Assembly (NCBI GenBank): GCA_030847615.1
Contig: JAUMIR010000001.1
Coordinates: forward strand, 181,741,001 to 181,805,000
DNA length: 64,000 nt
Source of the DNA: Gambelia wislizenii
Taxonomy: Eukaryota > Chordata > Lepidosauria > Squamata > Crotaphytidae
Reading direction: 5' to 3'
Each line of letters begins with the position of its first letter. Position 1 is the first letter of the stretch. Positions 46,614 through 59,110 of the stretch are shown here, piece by piece. Under the pieces are notes generated by a model. The model worked only from the letters and a program-made list of their open reading frames with translations, ran no database searches and was not told where the DNA came from. The position numbers and the translations under genes were made by a program.

Positions 46614-47052
46614 TAAAAATCCAGTTTTTCTGGGATAGATTAGAGCCCTCTAATGTGGTTTCTGGAGTACAAAACTTAACACCCTCCCCCAGATGCAAAG
46701 AAGTCCACTTGCTTTCTAAACTGCCCTTACTACTTGCCAATTTAAAATCTTGTAACCTTGAACTTTACTTATCTATCATGCCAGGAGCAAAAAGAAATGG
46801 AGAACCCATTGCCACTTCCATTTTGTGGTTTAGGGCATAAACCTACACATTGTAATTCTCCATTATATACAACATTGTAACTACAAGATTAACAAAAAAG
46901 CAAGGAATAGTTTCCCAAGAAAATCCAAGAGAATTAGTTTTGGGTAAAGAAGTAGCTGGGAGGTGGTTGTTGTTTTGTTAATTTATTTCTATCCTGCCTT
47001 TTCCACATTTGAGACTCAAAGTGGCTTATAGCTGGGGTGGGGGAAACACATA
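46614..47052. other. Unassigned intergenic DNA
   Basis: No gene or repeat family is recognised. Confidence 0.5.
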
Positions 47053-47269
47053 CAGTTAGCCCTGTGTATCCATAGGTTTGTCATCCATGGATTCCACCAT
47101 CCACAGATTTAAAACATTTTTTAAAAAATCCAAGAAGCAAACCTTGATTTTGCTATTTTATATAAAGGCATCTCATGCCATTGTATATAATGGGACTTGA
47201 GCCTCCACAGATTTTGGTATCCATGGGAGGTCCTGGAACCAAATCCCAGCAGATACCAAAGGCCCACTG
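47053..47269. mobile_element. Tigger-like MITE, TA target
   Basis: 217 bp. Left end CAGTTAGCCCTGTGTATCCA, right end the inverse of CAGTGGGCCTTTGGTATC. TA lies on both sides (47051-47052 and 47270-47271). Inner ATCCATGG and GGTATCCATGGGAGG pairs are typical of Tigger-like derivatives. Confidence 0.75.
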
Positions 47270-47351
47270 TAGTTAATAATTCACAAAATAAAAAAGTTAA
47301 AAAGAGATTAAATATAAAAAAATTAAAACCTGACTAAAACATACATCATTT

Positions 47352-47386
<35 letters not shown>

Positions 47387-48369
47387 CACCCTAGCAAAAC
47401 AATTGGCAAGATTCATCAATTTTTTCAGGAGAGATGGGTCTTACATAATCAATCATCATGTGTTGGCTCTGGAGCATGGTATCTCATTCAACTCATTAAT
47501 AACTTAGCTAATAATTTAATTCTGGAAAATTAATGGTGAAATTCTAACTTCAATCACTCAAGTTAAAACATAAATGTAATTAAGTTTCCCCTTTATGTTA
47601 GGGATTTTCTAGTTTAATTGATTTTAAATTGTTAGTTCCTATCACTACCTACTCAGGAGTCTAACTTGTGGGCCACTCAGCCTTGTGAGTATCTTGCCAC
47701 ACATCTTCCATGTTCTCCTGAATGCCAATTGCTGTCGTTCTTAAGATAAATCTTCTTAGAGATGAATACTGCCCTTCTTAAACAGATGGTGCATAAAAGT
47801 GATACATGATGCTTGCTTACAGCTGCCCCCTCCCACCGTATAATAAGCATGGCAGAGTCCCAATTTACCTGCTTTCTTTCTCGACTAGATCCAGCAAACC
47901 TTCCCATAATTTCACAGAAGCAATTTCACACAAGTTGTCCTAGTCCCAGGAAATGATAATTTAATGGATCCAACATCCCCCAAGACCCTCAGTCATTAAT
48001 TAAAAACCAAATGCTTTGCCAAGGTCAATCTCAGGGTTAAAATTAAATGTTAATTTTAGTTCACAGCACACAACTATCTGTGTTCTTTTGTTCTCACTCA
48101 AAACTAAATGGAGGAGGAGGGGACTCAGTCCAGGTCAGGACAGTAGCACTGGGAGAGGAAGAGGGGATTGACTTTTTGCTCCCCACAGTGTTCCTGATCC
48201 AGATCATCCTACTCCCCTTGCATGCATACAGTTTACATAACGGAAAAGCCTTGATCTGCTTTAATTGTCCCCCCCCCACTTCTTATGTAAATTGTGGGCC
48301 TCCGAAAGGAATGGAGACCAGAGCAGGGGCAAAGTTTTAAATCCTCTCCCACACACATACATTTACTTT
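47270..48369. other. Unassigned intergenic DNA
   Basis: No gene is recognised. An (AC)n run lies at 47356-47382. Confidence 0.5.
47356..47382. repeat. (AC)n microsatellite
   Basis: About 13 AC units. Confidence 0.95.
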
Positions 48370-48699
48370 TGAGATTATCAGATGCTTTAAAAAAAACCCA
48401 AGGAGCTCACAAGAATGATGTCACTGTACCACCAAAGGGTCTCGATACCACAAGTGTCATCCTTCTCTCGTGGTTCCTCTGTTCTCCCTCCATGCTGGAG
48501 CAATGAAAAAGATGCTGCTTTTCAATAGCAGAAGTTTCTGCTAATGAAAAGTGGCACCTTTTTCATCACATCAGAACAGATGGAGAATGGAGGAAGCACA
48601 AGAGGAGGACAGCATTGTCCAATATTGGGACCCTTTGGTGGTATAGTGACATTATTCTTGCGAGCTCCTTGGGTTTTTCTAAAGCATCTGATAATCTTC
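48370..48699. mobile_element. Palindromic MITE, GGAGATT family, TSD TTT
   Basis: 330 bp palindrome. Ends TGAGATTATCAGATGCTTT and the inverse of GAAGATTATCAGATGCTTT, one base changed in each. TTT flanks it at 48367-48369 and 48700-48702. The inner arms pair through AACCCAAGGAGCTC and CTTTGGTGGTA. Confidence 0.82.
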
Positions 48700-49454
48700 T
48701 TTGTCCCCAATTCTGCTCATTTCCTGTGTGCTTACTTTTAAGGATGAAATATGAATAGGTGTAGCAAGGTATAGTTTAGTTCTCACAAGGCAACCTTTCA
48801 GCCATCTGTCTTGTTCTCTTGATAGAGTGGCCACAATTGTTCCACTCCCAGCGTTTTCTGGAAGATGGCAAACAGGCTGACATCCAAGTGAACTCCAGAG
48901 CCACTAACCTTTGTGCATTATGCTGCCCATTAATTCAGTTTTTAAAAGAAAAAAATCAGATTGGGATTACTAATTAGAATTACAACATGGCTTCTCATTT
49001 CCCTTAAACCTCTCTCTGCTACACCTCCATAGGACTATATGTATATTTTGCCAGATTTCCGTCTTTCTTCTGCCCAGGACTCTTCTTGAGGAACTCTATA
49101 ATGCTGAAAGCAGAAGGCTTAGGGTTGCAGCTGGGAGGGGCAGGCGAGTGAGGGCTTTGTACCTCAAAAGAAGAATGGCTTCTCCCAAATGAAATGTTCC
49201 TTCAGTCCTCAAATTTCTAGCATTGCAGAGTGTGACACCCAAAATCATTGCAGGATCAGAGGCAAATGGGGAGGTTCCAAAATTGCACAGTTACAAAAGT
49301 TGCAATAAACAAAGCCACAACTTTTGTTGACTGCAATTGCAAAAGTTTGGCCTCAACATGAGTCCAGATCCAGGCATCAGATGACCCACCTTCTGCCCAA
49401 TGGAAACCACAATCCAGCCCACCTTCTGGGTACCAACAGGATGACAGAGATGGG
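48700..49454. other. Unassigned intergenic DNA
   Basis: No gene or repeat family is recognised. Confidence 0.5.
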
Positions 49455-49757
49455 ATTCCACGTTCTCCCTAATGTTTAGATGCAATCTCTTTTCCTGCAG
49501 TTTGAGTCCATTACTCCATGTCCTAGTCTCTGGACCTGCAGAAAACAAGCTTGCTCTATCCTCAGTATGGCATCCCTTCAAATATTTAAACATATCATGT
49601 CCCCTCTTAACCTTCTCTTCCCCAGGCTAAACATGTCCAGATCCCTAAGCCTCTCCTCATAGGGCATGGCTTCCAGACCTCCCACCATTTTGGTCACCTT
49701 CTTCTGGACACGTTCCAGCTTGTCTATATCCTTCCTGAATTGTGGTGCCCAGAACTG
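49455..49757 (-). mobile_element. CR1 fragment, minus strand
   Basis: The minus strand encodes the ORF2 C-terminal region: [36 protein letters not shown], then [17 protein letters not shown]. It has neither the CR1 tail nor the upstream RT, so it is an internal scrap. Confidence 0.8.
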
Positions 49758-52029
49758 AAGCCTGAATGGTGTTTGTTTGTGTGTGCACACACATGTGAGC
49801 AAATGTTGTAATGCCCTAAGTATATGTTCATGTGAATTCACCTATAAATCAGATCCACCCTAAAACAGTAAGTTCCATTTAAAAAATACATGCACACATA
49901 CACCATTTAAATACATGCCATGCATGTCATGTAATGTAATGTCATGTAATGAAAGCAATGTGCCTAGACATTGAAAAGTATGTTCCCCACAAGGAGAGTG
50001 TATATTTTTATATCTATGGCTCCATATAATAAATAGCCTGCTCATTTTCCCATATCAATATCTTGAAATTCCAGTTCTTAAGTGAAGTATTGATGCTAAT
50101 TCTGCTTGTTTGCATTTTCCTGTTGATCATGAGTTGGGAGCCCAGGCAACAAGATGATGATGAGAGTGACCTACAAACAGATACAGATTAGCTGACAAAA
50201 ACCAAAGAGCCTTCAGTCCCCCAGTCTAAAGCAGTAGGGGTTGGGAACCACTCCTTTTTCAATGATACATAGTAAGGCATACAAAGAGATGTTTCAATCA
50301 GCCAAAACACCAGTTCTGTCATTTACCTGTATGTCTACACATTCTAGTTTTGCTCTTTGCTGTTTAATGACAGTCACTGCAAATTCCAACACTTTGCATG
50401 CATGTGCCTGAACATTTTCAAGTGTGTCTCCATTATACCATCTACACTGAATACTACCAAACTACAATATATACCTGGATTTGAGGTTGGCTGTGTTTCG
50501 TCATAGCAAATAAATCCCTAAAAGTTTCAATTGTTCATATTACAAAAATATACACAGTCTAAAGTTATAAACAGTAGTAAGGATAAAGATCCATAAGTCA
50601 CAAATTGGTCACTGAAGGAAGGTAGTTGCCATCAGTTTTGACAGTTCTTTAATTTGTGGGCAGACACATGTTTGTATGGCTGATAATGACAATATTCATG
50701 TTGTCCTTCTGTCCAACTCTTTGATGTTTGCTTTTCAAGTAAGATTTCTCATGAGTACTTCTGATGAAGTTGTGAAATGTATAGAATTGTATGCATTTCT
50801 ATAGGAGGGGCATGTGTGTTAGAAAATGGAGCTATAACACCTCTTTACAGTAATAATACTATATAGATGATACTGAAATATACATCCTTAAACTGCCATG
50901 ATCTAATTCTCCTCTGAAGAACGTAATTGACTTTCAGGTGAAAATTGAATTATTAACTTTATATTTAAGTTGTTCAGACCAGAGGCTCAGTAACATCATT
51001 ACAGCTGACATGTTTCACTTCTCATTTCTTCTAGTGCCGAGAAGTACCTAGATGGAAACAGTTTTGGGTTACAATTCTGAAGTTAGATGTGCACTTTTAG
51101 GACTATAGTATAGTCTTTCATTTGTCATTCTTCATACCAAGTTCTGAATATTTAATGGTTATATTCAGGAACCGGATGACTGCCTTGAAATGAATAATTA
51201 AACCTCATTTAAAAATAACTGTCCATGGGGAATGGGTGTCTCAGTGAACTAAACAATTTCTATTCCTGTTCTGAACATTATTTCCATGTAATTTCCTGAC
51301 CTGAATTGCAGCACCTTCAAGGTACACTTGTACCTTGGCAAGAGAGGTAACTAAAAGGAACATGGTGACAAAATTTATTGGATTAGACATACTAGTGATT
51401 ATGCACTGGCAAGATTATTGTTAAACTTTGGTACAGTAAGTGAAGGCCTTCTGTGGAAAGAGATACAAAGCATTATCACTCAGTGGATTTTCTGCATTTT
51501 TCCTAGACCCTTCATTCAATTAGATTTATAATTAATTAGACAAGTCCACTGGGAAGACAATGTTTGAATCAATGTGCTCCCTGATTGTCCTTGCTGTTCC
51601 ACTCCACCCACCCCATCTTCTAAAGTAAGCAAGAATTGAAGTTTAATTGCAATTAAAGTTAGGCAAGTATAGAACAATATAAGGAAATGGAAAAAGAGCC
51701 TTCTCAGGTTGCTTTTATAGTGGCAGCATCTGCATTTGTTGTGTCTATAAAGTGCAGTCATTAATGCAGATTAGGATTATAATACAGATTATAATCTTAA
51801 TTAAATGATACCCATGTGAAACATTAAAAAGGGTACTTGCTCCTGAATCTGTGATGCATTATTACTCTGGTTAGGCTAATCAGAATACTTCTGGTATATG
51901 TTTGCATGAATTCAACCATAAATCAATCCCACTTTGTTTCCACATTGAGCATTAAAATGCATACATGTGTGTGTGTGTATATATAATTTAAGTACATGAT
52001 AAAACACATTTTATGTATCTTTCACAATA
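49758..52029. other. Unassigned intergenic DNA
   Basis: AT-rich, with no recognised gene. Small ATGTAATG-type repeats occur near 49910-49950. A hAT-like end (GGTTGGGAACCACTCC) is possible near 50238. Confidence 0.45.
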
Positions 52030-52254
52030 TAGTGGGCCCATCCTGTCTGTAGGCTAACCATCTGTGGCATGGAGCTCCTGAAGATCACTATACCCCATAT
52101 TATTCAATGGTGGCATGGGCACATGGCTGTGCCAATGTGAAGCTGTGTGCACATGCTACCATTGATTAATATGGGGCTTGAACATCCACATTTTTTCCTA
52201 TCTGTGGTGCCCCCCCCCCAGAACCAAACCCCTGTAGATGGGAAGGGCTCACTG
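52030..52254. mobile_element. Tigger-like MITE, TA target
   Basis: 225 bp. Left end TAGTGGGCCCATCCTGTCTG, right end the inverse of CAGTGAGCCCTTCCCATCTA. TA lies on each side (52028-52029 and 52255-52256). It is diverged. Confidence 0.7.
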
Positions 52255-55200
52255 TACTAATTTAAAACTGATTAAAAAAAAATTAACAAAATCCCCGTCA
52301 TCAACAATGAAGGATTTTATAGTATAAATTAATACATAAAGACACAAAACCACAAAAAAACATACAGTCATTTACAACTAATATCTACTCACAAACAATA
52401 GTAGAACTTTTAAAAAGACAATGATTAAAACTGATTTTAACAGGTTCAAATTTTCAGGAACTACATCATTCACAAAAATCTAATGAGCTGTATTTCAATC
52501 TGCACAGTACTCTAATATTGAATTCCTCAGCCATTCATATGAGTGCAACCCAGGCATATGTCTCCCATTAAAACCACAAATCTGGGGCTGTATTTATTCA
52601 TCTGCTCAGCAAAATAACAATGTCAACTTCAGTGTCTATCTGCAGAGTAGATTCTACTTGCATTCTACTGAGTGACAATGATTACATGCACATTCTGAGC
52701 TCTAATGCAAGCATTTTAAAATTATAATTAGTAATTCTTAGAAATCAATAAATTGTTCCTGTCTTGATTGAGGTCAGCAAATGAAACCTGTTTTGCTACA
52801 TAGAGAGGTTGGGACAATTTGAAAGCAGGATTAACCAAGGCTGGTTTGAAAAAGCAAGGGAGAAACTGCCGAGCCACCACAAGATAAGATGGGGAAAGCT
52901 GGGTGCAAGGAAATACTTTCTGAAATGAATACAGTATGCATTTATGTGTCTGATCTACCTATCTTTACCTGAATATTTGAAACTGGTGATTAGCTCGGTG
53001 GTTGCACTTAGTGGTGATTTGCATTCCTGAAGCTGTGGCAAATGATCAGAAGAACATGTGATATACTGACCCATATATTTGTATATGTAAAGAGAGGGGC
53101 AGAGTGGGGAAGGTGGAAGACAACATGACTCATTAGAAAAGACAATAATTCTGGGCAAAGTGGAAGGCAGTTGGAAAATAGGAAGACTGTATTACAGGTG
53201 TATTGACTGGATCAATAAAGCCATGGTCCTGAGTTAGTAAGATCTGAGCAGGGCTATTAGTAACAAATGGTCTTGGAGGTCTCTCATTCATAAGGTCACC
53301 ATAAGTTGAAGCTGGCTTAATAGAATATATATATATATATATATATGCACTCTCTTTCTAATCTCAACACAGTAAGTCAGAGGTCAGAGTCAATGTGGTA
53401 TAGAGGATGGATTAGAATAGAGGGGGCTTGTTCCAATCCTAGATCTGGCATGAAACACAAGAAACAAAATGCCACAAAATCATGCATATGTTTTAGAAAT
53501 GTGAATGGCTAAATGGCATACAATTTTGTAAAACACAAACCAAAGATCAACATGCAGGCATGCTTTAGGTATGGGGAGAAAGCATAGAGGAAAAATGCAC
53601 TTTGAGGAAATTCAGAAAACTTTCTCAGATGGAAGAAATAACAAAGTCATGGAACCTGATATGAAGAAATGATGGGATGGCAATCCTTGTGGGAGTCAGA
53701 GAAGCATAACTAATTCAGGAGTGAGAATGTAGTGATGCCATGAAGGTGAATGAATGGTAGTTGCATCAACAGGCCTCTCTTGGCCCAGAATGCAGATCCA
53801 AAAAAAGGACCAGATGGCAAATCTTCTAGAACAGCTGCATATATTGGCTTTGGGTACCTGTGGGTTTCTGGGGGGGAAAAAACAGTCACTGAAAAAGCTT
53901 CTCTCCGTATGCATTTGTGCATTCTGAAAACTTACATGTCTACAACTATTGAACTATTACATGCAGAAGCCCTCCTTTCTTCCCTGTTTTATTTTGGATT
54001 ATTTGTATAGAAACAAAGTTGCAAAGATTGGCACAATCTTCCTGATTACAATTATCAAGACAAATTGTAATCCAGGTGGGAAAACATTAAAGTTATACAC
54101 TAAAGTCAGAAAGGCTTGTACAAATTTGTGCATACAAAAAGACCATGTAGCGTACCCATCTGTGAAAAGAACATAATATGACTAAATGATTCTAACTAAC
54201 TGCTACTGTCTGTTTGAAGGCTGAGAATAAAAAATAGCTTTGGTTGTACAAGCAATGCATTAAAAAAAAGGTTTAATGGGACAACTAAACTAGATCATTC
54301 CCTCATAAATCACAGCTTTCATTCATAATTCCTTTCTAAAACAGGCATAAAATGTATACAATTTGTAATTTCAAATTAAACCCTTTTACAATTGCTCTTG
54401 GATAATATTGTATCAGATCCAAAGATTTATCTCTCCATGGATAAGGCACTTCCACTAATTGAAACACAGGTTTTTTTTAAACCATTTCCTTCTCCCATCG
54501 GATGCTCCCACAATCCCTCCACCTTGCCCAAAAGGTTCAGAGAGATATTTCTGAAGGTCCGAAGAATATAGATAGGGTGAAAATGGTGAACTCCTCTCCA
54601 AATCAAATCTCTAGATAGGAGCCAGTTAAAAAGGAAAAAAAAATAGGAAAAAAATTATTTCATGTAAAAAGCCCTGTTTCATTTATCTTCATAACAATGT
54701 AAAGGTTAGTAATACATTAAAAAAATCATTTGGTAAAAACATAAAATGCTAGGGTTGTAATTTAGTGACCAACTACACCTCCCTGTCCCAGGGACTATGT
54801 ATCCAAAGTGCTTGAATACTCTGGAAAGAGAAATATTACTGCCATTCCAAATTGAATGAGCAGACCAAAAAAATAGTTATCTTCATGTGCTCTTTGTGCA
54901 TAACAAGGAGAAATGACAGAGATTGTGATGGTGAGGAAGGCAAAGTGTTAGAAAAAAGAAAACGATTTCTCATTACAGAAAAACTAAAAAGTAGTCCCCC
55001 TAACTCCCAGCAGTCCTTCCAACCCCTAGAGCAAAGACAGGGCTAAGGCGGGGGGGGGGGCAGGAATGGGGTAAGGCCTGATAAAACTTTTTAAGAAAAT
55101 ACCTGTTTAAATATGTTCCAGCAAACATAAAATGGCTCAGGCCCTGCATGACTGTAGGAGCCTGTTCCAGCACACCAGCCCATCACTGTAGCTGCTGACT

Positions 55201-55372
55201 GCCTTGCTCTTCCAAAGGGGGCCTGCAGCACATGCTGCAGGCCTCCTGCCTGGATCCAGAGAGTGGGATGCAGGCAGCAGAGGTGGCTGCAGGGATGGGC
55301 CTGTGTGCTCCTTTGTGCTCCAGCCCACTACACTTTATTCACCTTTTTACAAGCTGCAGCAAAGGCTTCAGA
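52255..55372. other. Mostly unassigned DNA with a SINE-like remnant
   Basis: At about 53195-53325, AGATCTGAGCAGGGCTATTA then CATTCATAAGGTCACCATAA and GTTGAAGCTGGCTTAATAG resemble the end of a lizard SINE or LINE. A short AT repeat follows. No gene is recognised elsewhere. Confidence 0.45.
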
Positions 55373-55566
55373 GTCAGCATGGTGTAGTGGTTTGAGTATT
55401 GGACTATGACTCTGGAGACCAGGGTTTGAATCCCCGCTTGGCCGTGGAAACCCACTGGGTGACCTTGGGCAAGTTATACACTCTCAGCCTCAGAAAAACT
55501 CATGATAGGTTTGCTCTAGGGCCTCCATAAGTCAGAAATGACTTGACGGCACACAACAAAAACAAG
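55373..55566 (+). mobile_element. tRNA-derived SINE (MIR/CORE-like)
   Basis: The head carries pol III promoter elements: a box A-like GTGGTTTGAGTATTGG near 55386 and a box B-like GGTTTGAATCC near 55423. The body contains GTGACCTTGGGCAAGTTA, a CORE/MIR-type stretch. The tail reads CATAAGTCAGAAATGACTTG, then ACGGCACACAACAAAAACAA. It probably depends on a LINE with a matching 3' end. Confidence 0.72.
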
Positions 55567-56204
55567 CAAGGGTTTCAGATGTTCTGGGGAAAGATGATAG
55601 TGAGGCCTGTCTGGACCTGCCCTCTCACCCTTACCATGGGCAAATCATTCATGGCCCCAGGGTAAAGCCAGTCTGGCTTAGCCCTGCCTGGGAGGTCATC
55701 CAGAAGTAAGCCCTGCTCCAAGCCCTGTGGCAAAGGAGGTCAAAGAGGAGGAAGCCTGGGCCTATTTTATTCACAACCTCCTCATCATCTTGAAATATGC
55801 AATGAGAAGTAGGTGCCTCACTTATTGAGGGACTAACATGTTTGCGTGATCTCTGTGACAACCAATAATACCCCCGTGGCATGAATATATCACTAGACCA
55901 AGGGGAATCACTGACAGTCATTTCATTTCTTAAGAGCTGTAGGCTGCAGAATGAAATAGGTTAGTATATAGTTTCCCTAAGATTGTAACCTCATAGCTGT
56001 GGGGGGTGGGGAGGATAGGTTAATTTAAAAATGCTATGGAGGGATAGAGTGAACTTGGAGAAGACCAATTTTTGCTGCTAGAACAATCTTTTTTGTTTTA
56101 AGAGCTATATTAATATTCTATAACTATTTTTCTAGAAAACATTAAAGATTAACAAACATAGAAAAGCCTGGATGCAATCTATGCTTAGTCATATTCAGAC
56201 TCTC
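55567..56204. other. Unassigned intergenic DNA
   Basis: No gene or repeat family is recognised. Confidence 0.5.
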
Positions 56205-56860
56205 TGGCTTTTCTTCGTAAACAAAGATTCAGGAAGGATTCACCCTGTGCTTTCTGCAAGCGCGCTGATGACTAAAAAGGCCAATCTGAAATAAAAAAAG
56301 TCCGGTTGCAAAAAGCACAGCAGGAGGTCCCCTTAGGTGATATTTCCGGGTTGTGATTCTTTCTTTGTTGTCGTTTCTCTTCAAGACTTGTTCGGCGTGA
56401 GTTCTCAAATAAGGCTGCAGTATTGTGGATAGTGCATCTCCATGCCTTCCAATGTGAGGCCAGGGCGGACCATTGTTGGTGATCAATTTGGCTGAACCTG
56501 AGATGTTGTTTCAGAGAGTCCTTGTATCACTTTTTTGGAGCACCCCTCTTACGCTGACCTGTGGCGAGTTCACGGTAGAGTACTATTTTTGGGAGGTGAT
56601 GGTCTTCCATCCTGGAAACATGCCCTGCCCAGAGCAGCTGTGTGTTCAATATCATGTCTTCAATGCTGGTGATCTATGCTTGCTTGCTGGACATAGTCAG
56701 TCCAGTCTATATTTAGGATTGTGGATATACAGCGCTGATGAAAGTGTTCGAGGAGTCGTAAGTGGTGGTGATAGGTGACCCATGTTTCAGACCTATAAAG
56801 GAGAATAGACAGTACAATGGCTCTATACACACTGATTTCCATTGAAATCTATGTGATGCA
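56205..56860 (-). mobile_element. LINE 3' end with zinc-finger ORF2 C-terminus, minus strand
   Basis: The minus strand reads from about 56842 down: SILLYRSETWVTYHHHLRLL, EHFHQRCISTILNI, then the MEDHHLPKI and ATGQRKRG-type block, and the C-terminus (ALSTILQPYLRTH and the finger region) to about 56229. This is the longest of the three copies. Several shifts break it. The clade is not assigned. Confidence 0.72.
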
Positions 56861-56885
56861 ATTAGTCAGGTTTTCATGGATCTGG

Positions 56886-57222
56886 GGCTTGTCTAGATGG
56901 GCTATTTACTCCAGTTTGTCCCCAGCTTGGAGCCTTGCAGTCCAAAAGACTCAGGGCTCTTGCCCCATTTCACCTCTGGGCAGTCCTGATGGCGCCTGGG
57001 GCAAGGGAGGGGGTAAGCCTTTTAAAACGTTTTGGCTTCAGAGAGTGCAATGTGCGACAGCAAGGGAGGTGCCCACTGCTACCACCTGACATGGCGGCTG
57101 GTGTGTGCATAAAGACTTCTGCCTGTTTTGTCTTAGTAACAAGTGGGAAACGGGCCAGCTCCAGGGCCAAAATACACTGGCCAGAAGGTGGTGTATTCTG
57201 GCAGGTCTAGACAAGCCCTTGG
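56886..57222. mobile_element. MITE with GGGCTTGTCTAGA ends
   Basis: Roughly 335 bp with near-perfect ends GGGCTTGTCTAGA and the inverse. The flanks CTG and TTG differ by one base, so a 3-bp duplication is only suggested. No coding region. Confidence 0.6.
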
Positions 57223-57237
57223 TTTAAGCATGGCTAA

Positions 57238-57792
57238 GGGCTTGTCTACACTGGTGGGAAAACACACACCTACCTTGTAGCCACAGAGGATTTCTTCAGT
57301 CCACAGCAGCCTCCTAAATGCCACATGCGCTAGGCTTGTCCAATTGTAGATTGGAGTATCCTGTCCCACGAGGCTGCTCCAGTTTAGGGTGTTTTTTTGT
57401 TTATTTGTTTGTTTGTTTTTTGCTGTTCACTTGTGCATGTGAATAAGCAAATATACATGGTCCCCGAATACTGTATTACTGGATGAGTGGAGATACCCTT
57501 CTCCACATATGCGCACAATCAAAAAATGCAATTAAATTTTTGAAGTGCAAGAATGGAAGCCTATCCACCAGATGTCCTGTCCTGGCTTTCCTCTAAAGCC
57601 AATCCTGGCCTGCCGCACAGCCAAAAACCTGGGTTTCCCATCAAATGCAGAGCAAATTGTGAATCTTACAGATATGGAGTTTTCTGCAGAAACCTCAGTG
57701 AAAATGTGCATCATTGAAAACATTGTGTGTCAACTGTGCTGCAAATACGGGGTGAATACAGGGGTGGGGGTGTTGCCCATGTAGACAAGCCC
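57238..57792. mobile_element. Non-autonomous transposon with GGGCTTGTCTACA ends
   Basis: 555 bp. Left end GGGCTTGTCTACACTGG, right end the inverse of GGGCTTGTCTACATGGG. The flanks are TAA (57235-57237) and TTA (57793-57795), one base apart. No transposase frame is visible. A half copy lies at 58985. Confidence 0.65.
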
Positions 57793-58984
57793 TTAGTCTG
57801 GACCCAATGCACCAACTTTCCAGTTCTTATAACAATGATTACAGAAATTACCTCATGGTTCCTTCTATTTGTCGAAAGGTTTATGTAATGGAACACAATG
57901 CTGTTTTCATATGTGGCCTGTGGTCCAAGTAGGAGATGGAGATTCACTCCAGACTAGTGGGTGAGGCATCTCCTTGCTCTGACCACAACTTGATGGTATT
58001 CTATATACTTCAGGTGTCATTCTTATATCTTTGTGGATGGATACACACCATTCATAAGTGCTCTGCATCCATAATGTACTGTCAAAACTATCTATGAATG
58101 ATTTCAATACAGGACCACAAAGAACTGTGAACAGCCAATAGCATGGCTGTAAGCCACCTCCATAAGATCCTGAGATAGGTATCAAACCTGTTAAAATAAG
58201 AAAAGAAGTGCCCTTTCAAGAAGTGACAAATGAAAAAGATAAAGATGAGAGATTACTGTAGGCAAAACAAGAGGAAGGACAATAGATATAGTGAAGGCCA
58301 CCTGTTTTCCCATTTTATGATTTTCATCTGTTGGCAACTTCATTCAAGTGTCTGAATATTTATATTTATCATCATCAGCATTGCTATTCATACTGTTATG
58401 GGGAAAGGGACTTGCAAAAAGCAAGCAAGCAAGCAAACCAACAAACTTTCCAATGTGGAATGCTCCTGTTGCAGGCTTTAGCCAGCCATGACTTCTTCCA
58501 GGACACTCCATTCTGTTCCATCTCATCCTCCAAAGTTCCATTCAACATACAGTCAGCATTTCTGAGTTATTCTCCAATTAAATTCCCCCCCTAAAGTTGC
58601 AGAAATGCTTCTGCACAGTTGAGGTTTTCCCTAAGCCTTCTGATACTTTCAACGTTTTCATGAAGCATGTTATTTTGGCTGCATAAGGATTCAAATGTGG
58701 AGAATCAGTTCATGTTGTGGGGTGGAAAGGAGGAGAAGAAGGAGGATTTCAACGTATATTGTACCTTTCTAAATATAGCAGAAAAGATGGCTAACAAAAG
58801 CAATGGGAAGATACAGTAACACACAAGAATAAGAACAGTTATATGATCCTGTGTCAACATACTCTTTGGGAATGTAGTTGTGCAGCATGTAGAAAAAGAT
58901 CTGGTATGTGTTACAGTTTCCAAAGTTTAATCAAAGACAGCCCCATGCTGAGTTTGTTAAAGTAAAATAATCTACTGTTACTAA
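57793..58984. other. Unassigned intergenic DNA
   Basis: No gene or repeat family is recognised. A short (GCAA)n run lies near 58420. Confidence 0.5.
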
Positions 58985-59110
58985 GGGCTTGTCTACACAG
59001 GCCACGATACACCGGCTCCTCGCCAGTGTATCCTGCCTGCGGATCAGCCCCGTTCCTCCACTGTTACCTGGGCTCCCAACCCCCATGAATGCAGCACATC
59101 TGGACTGCAC
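58985..59110. mobile_element. Half transposon end, GGGCTTGTCTACA family
   Basis: Begins GGGCTTGTCTACACAGGCC after TAA, and has no matching right end. Confidence 0.5.
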
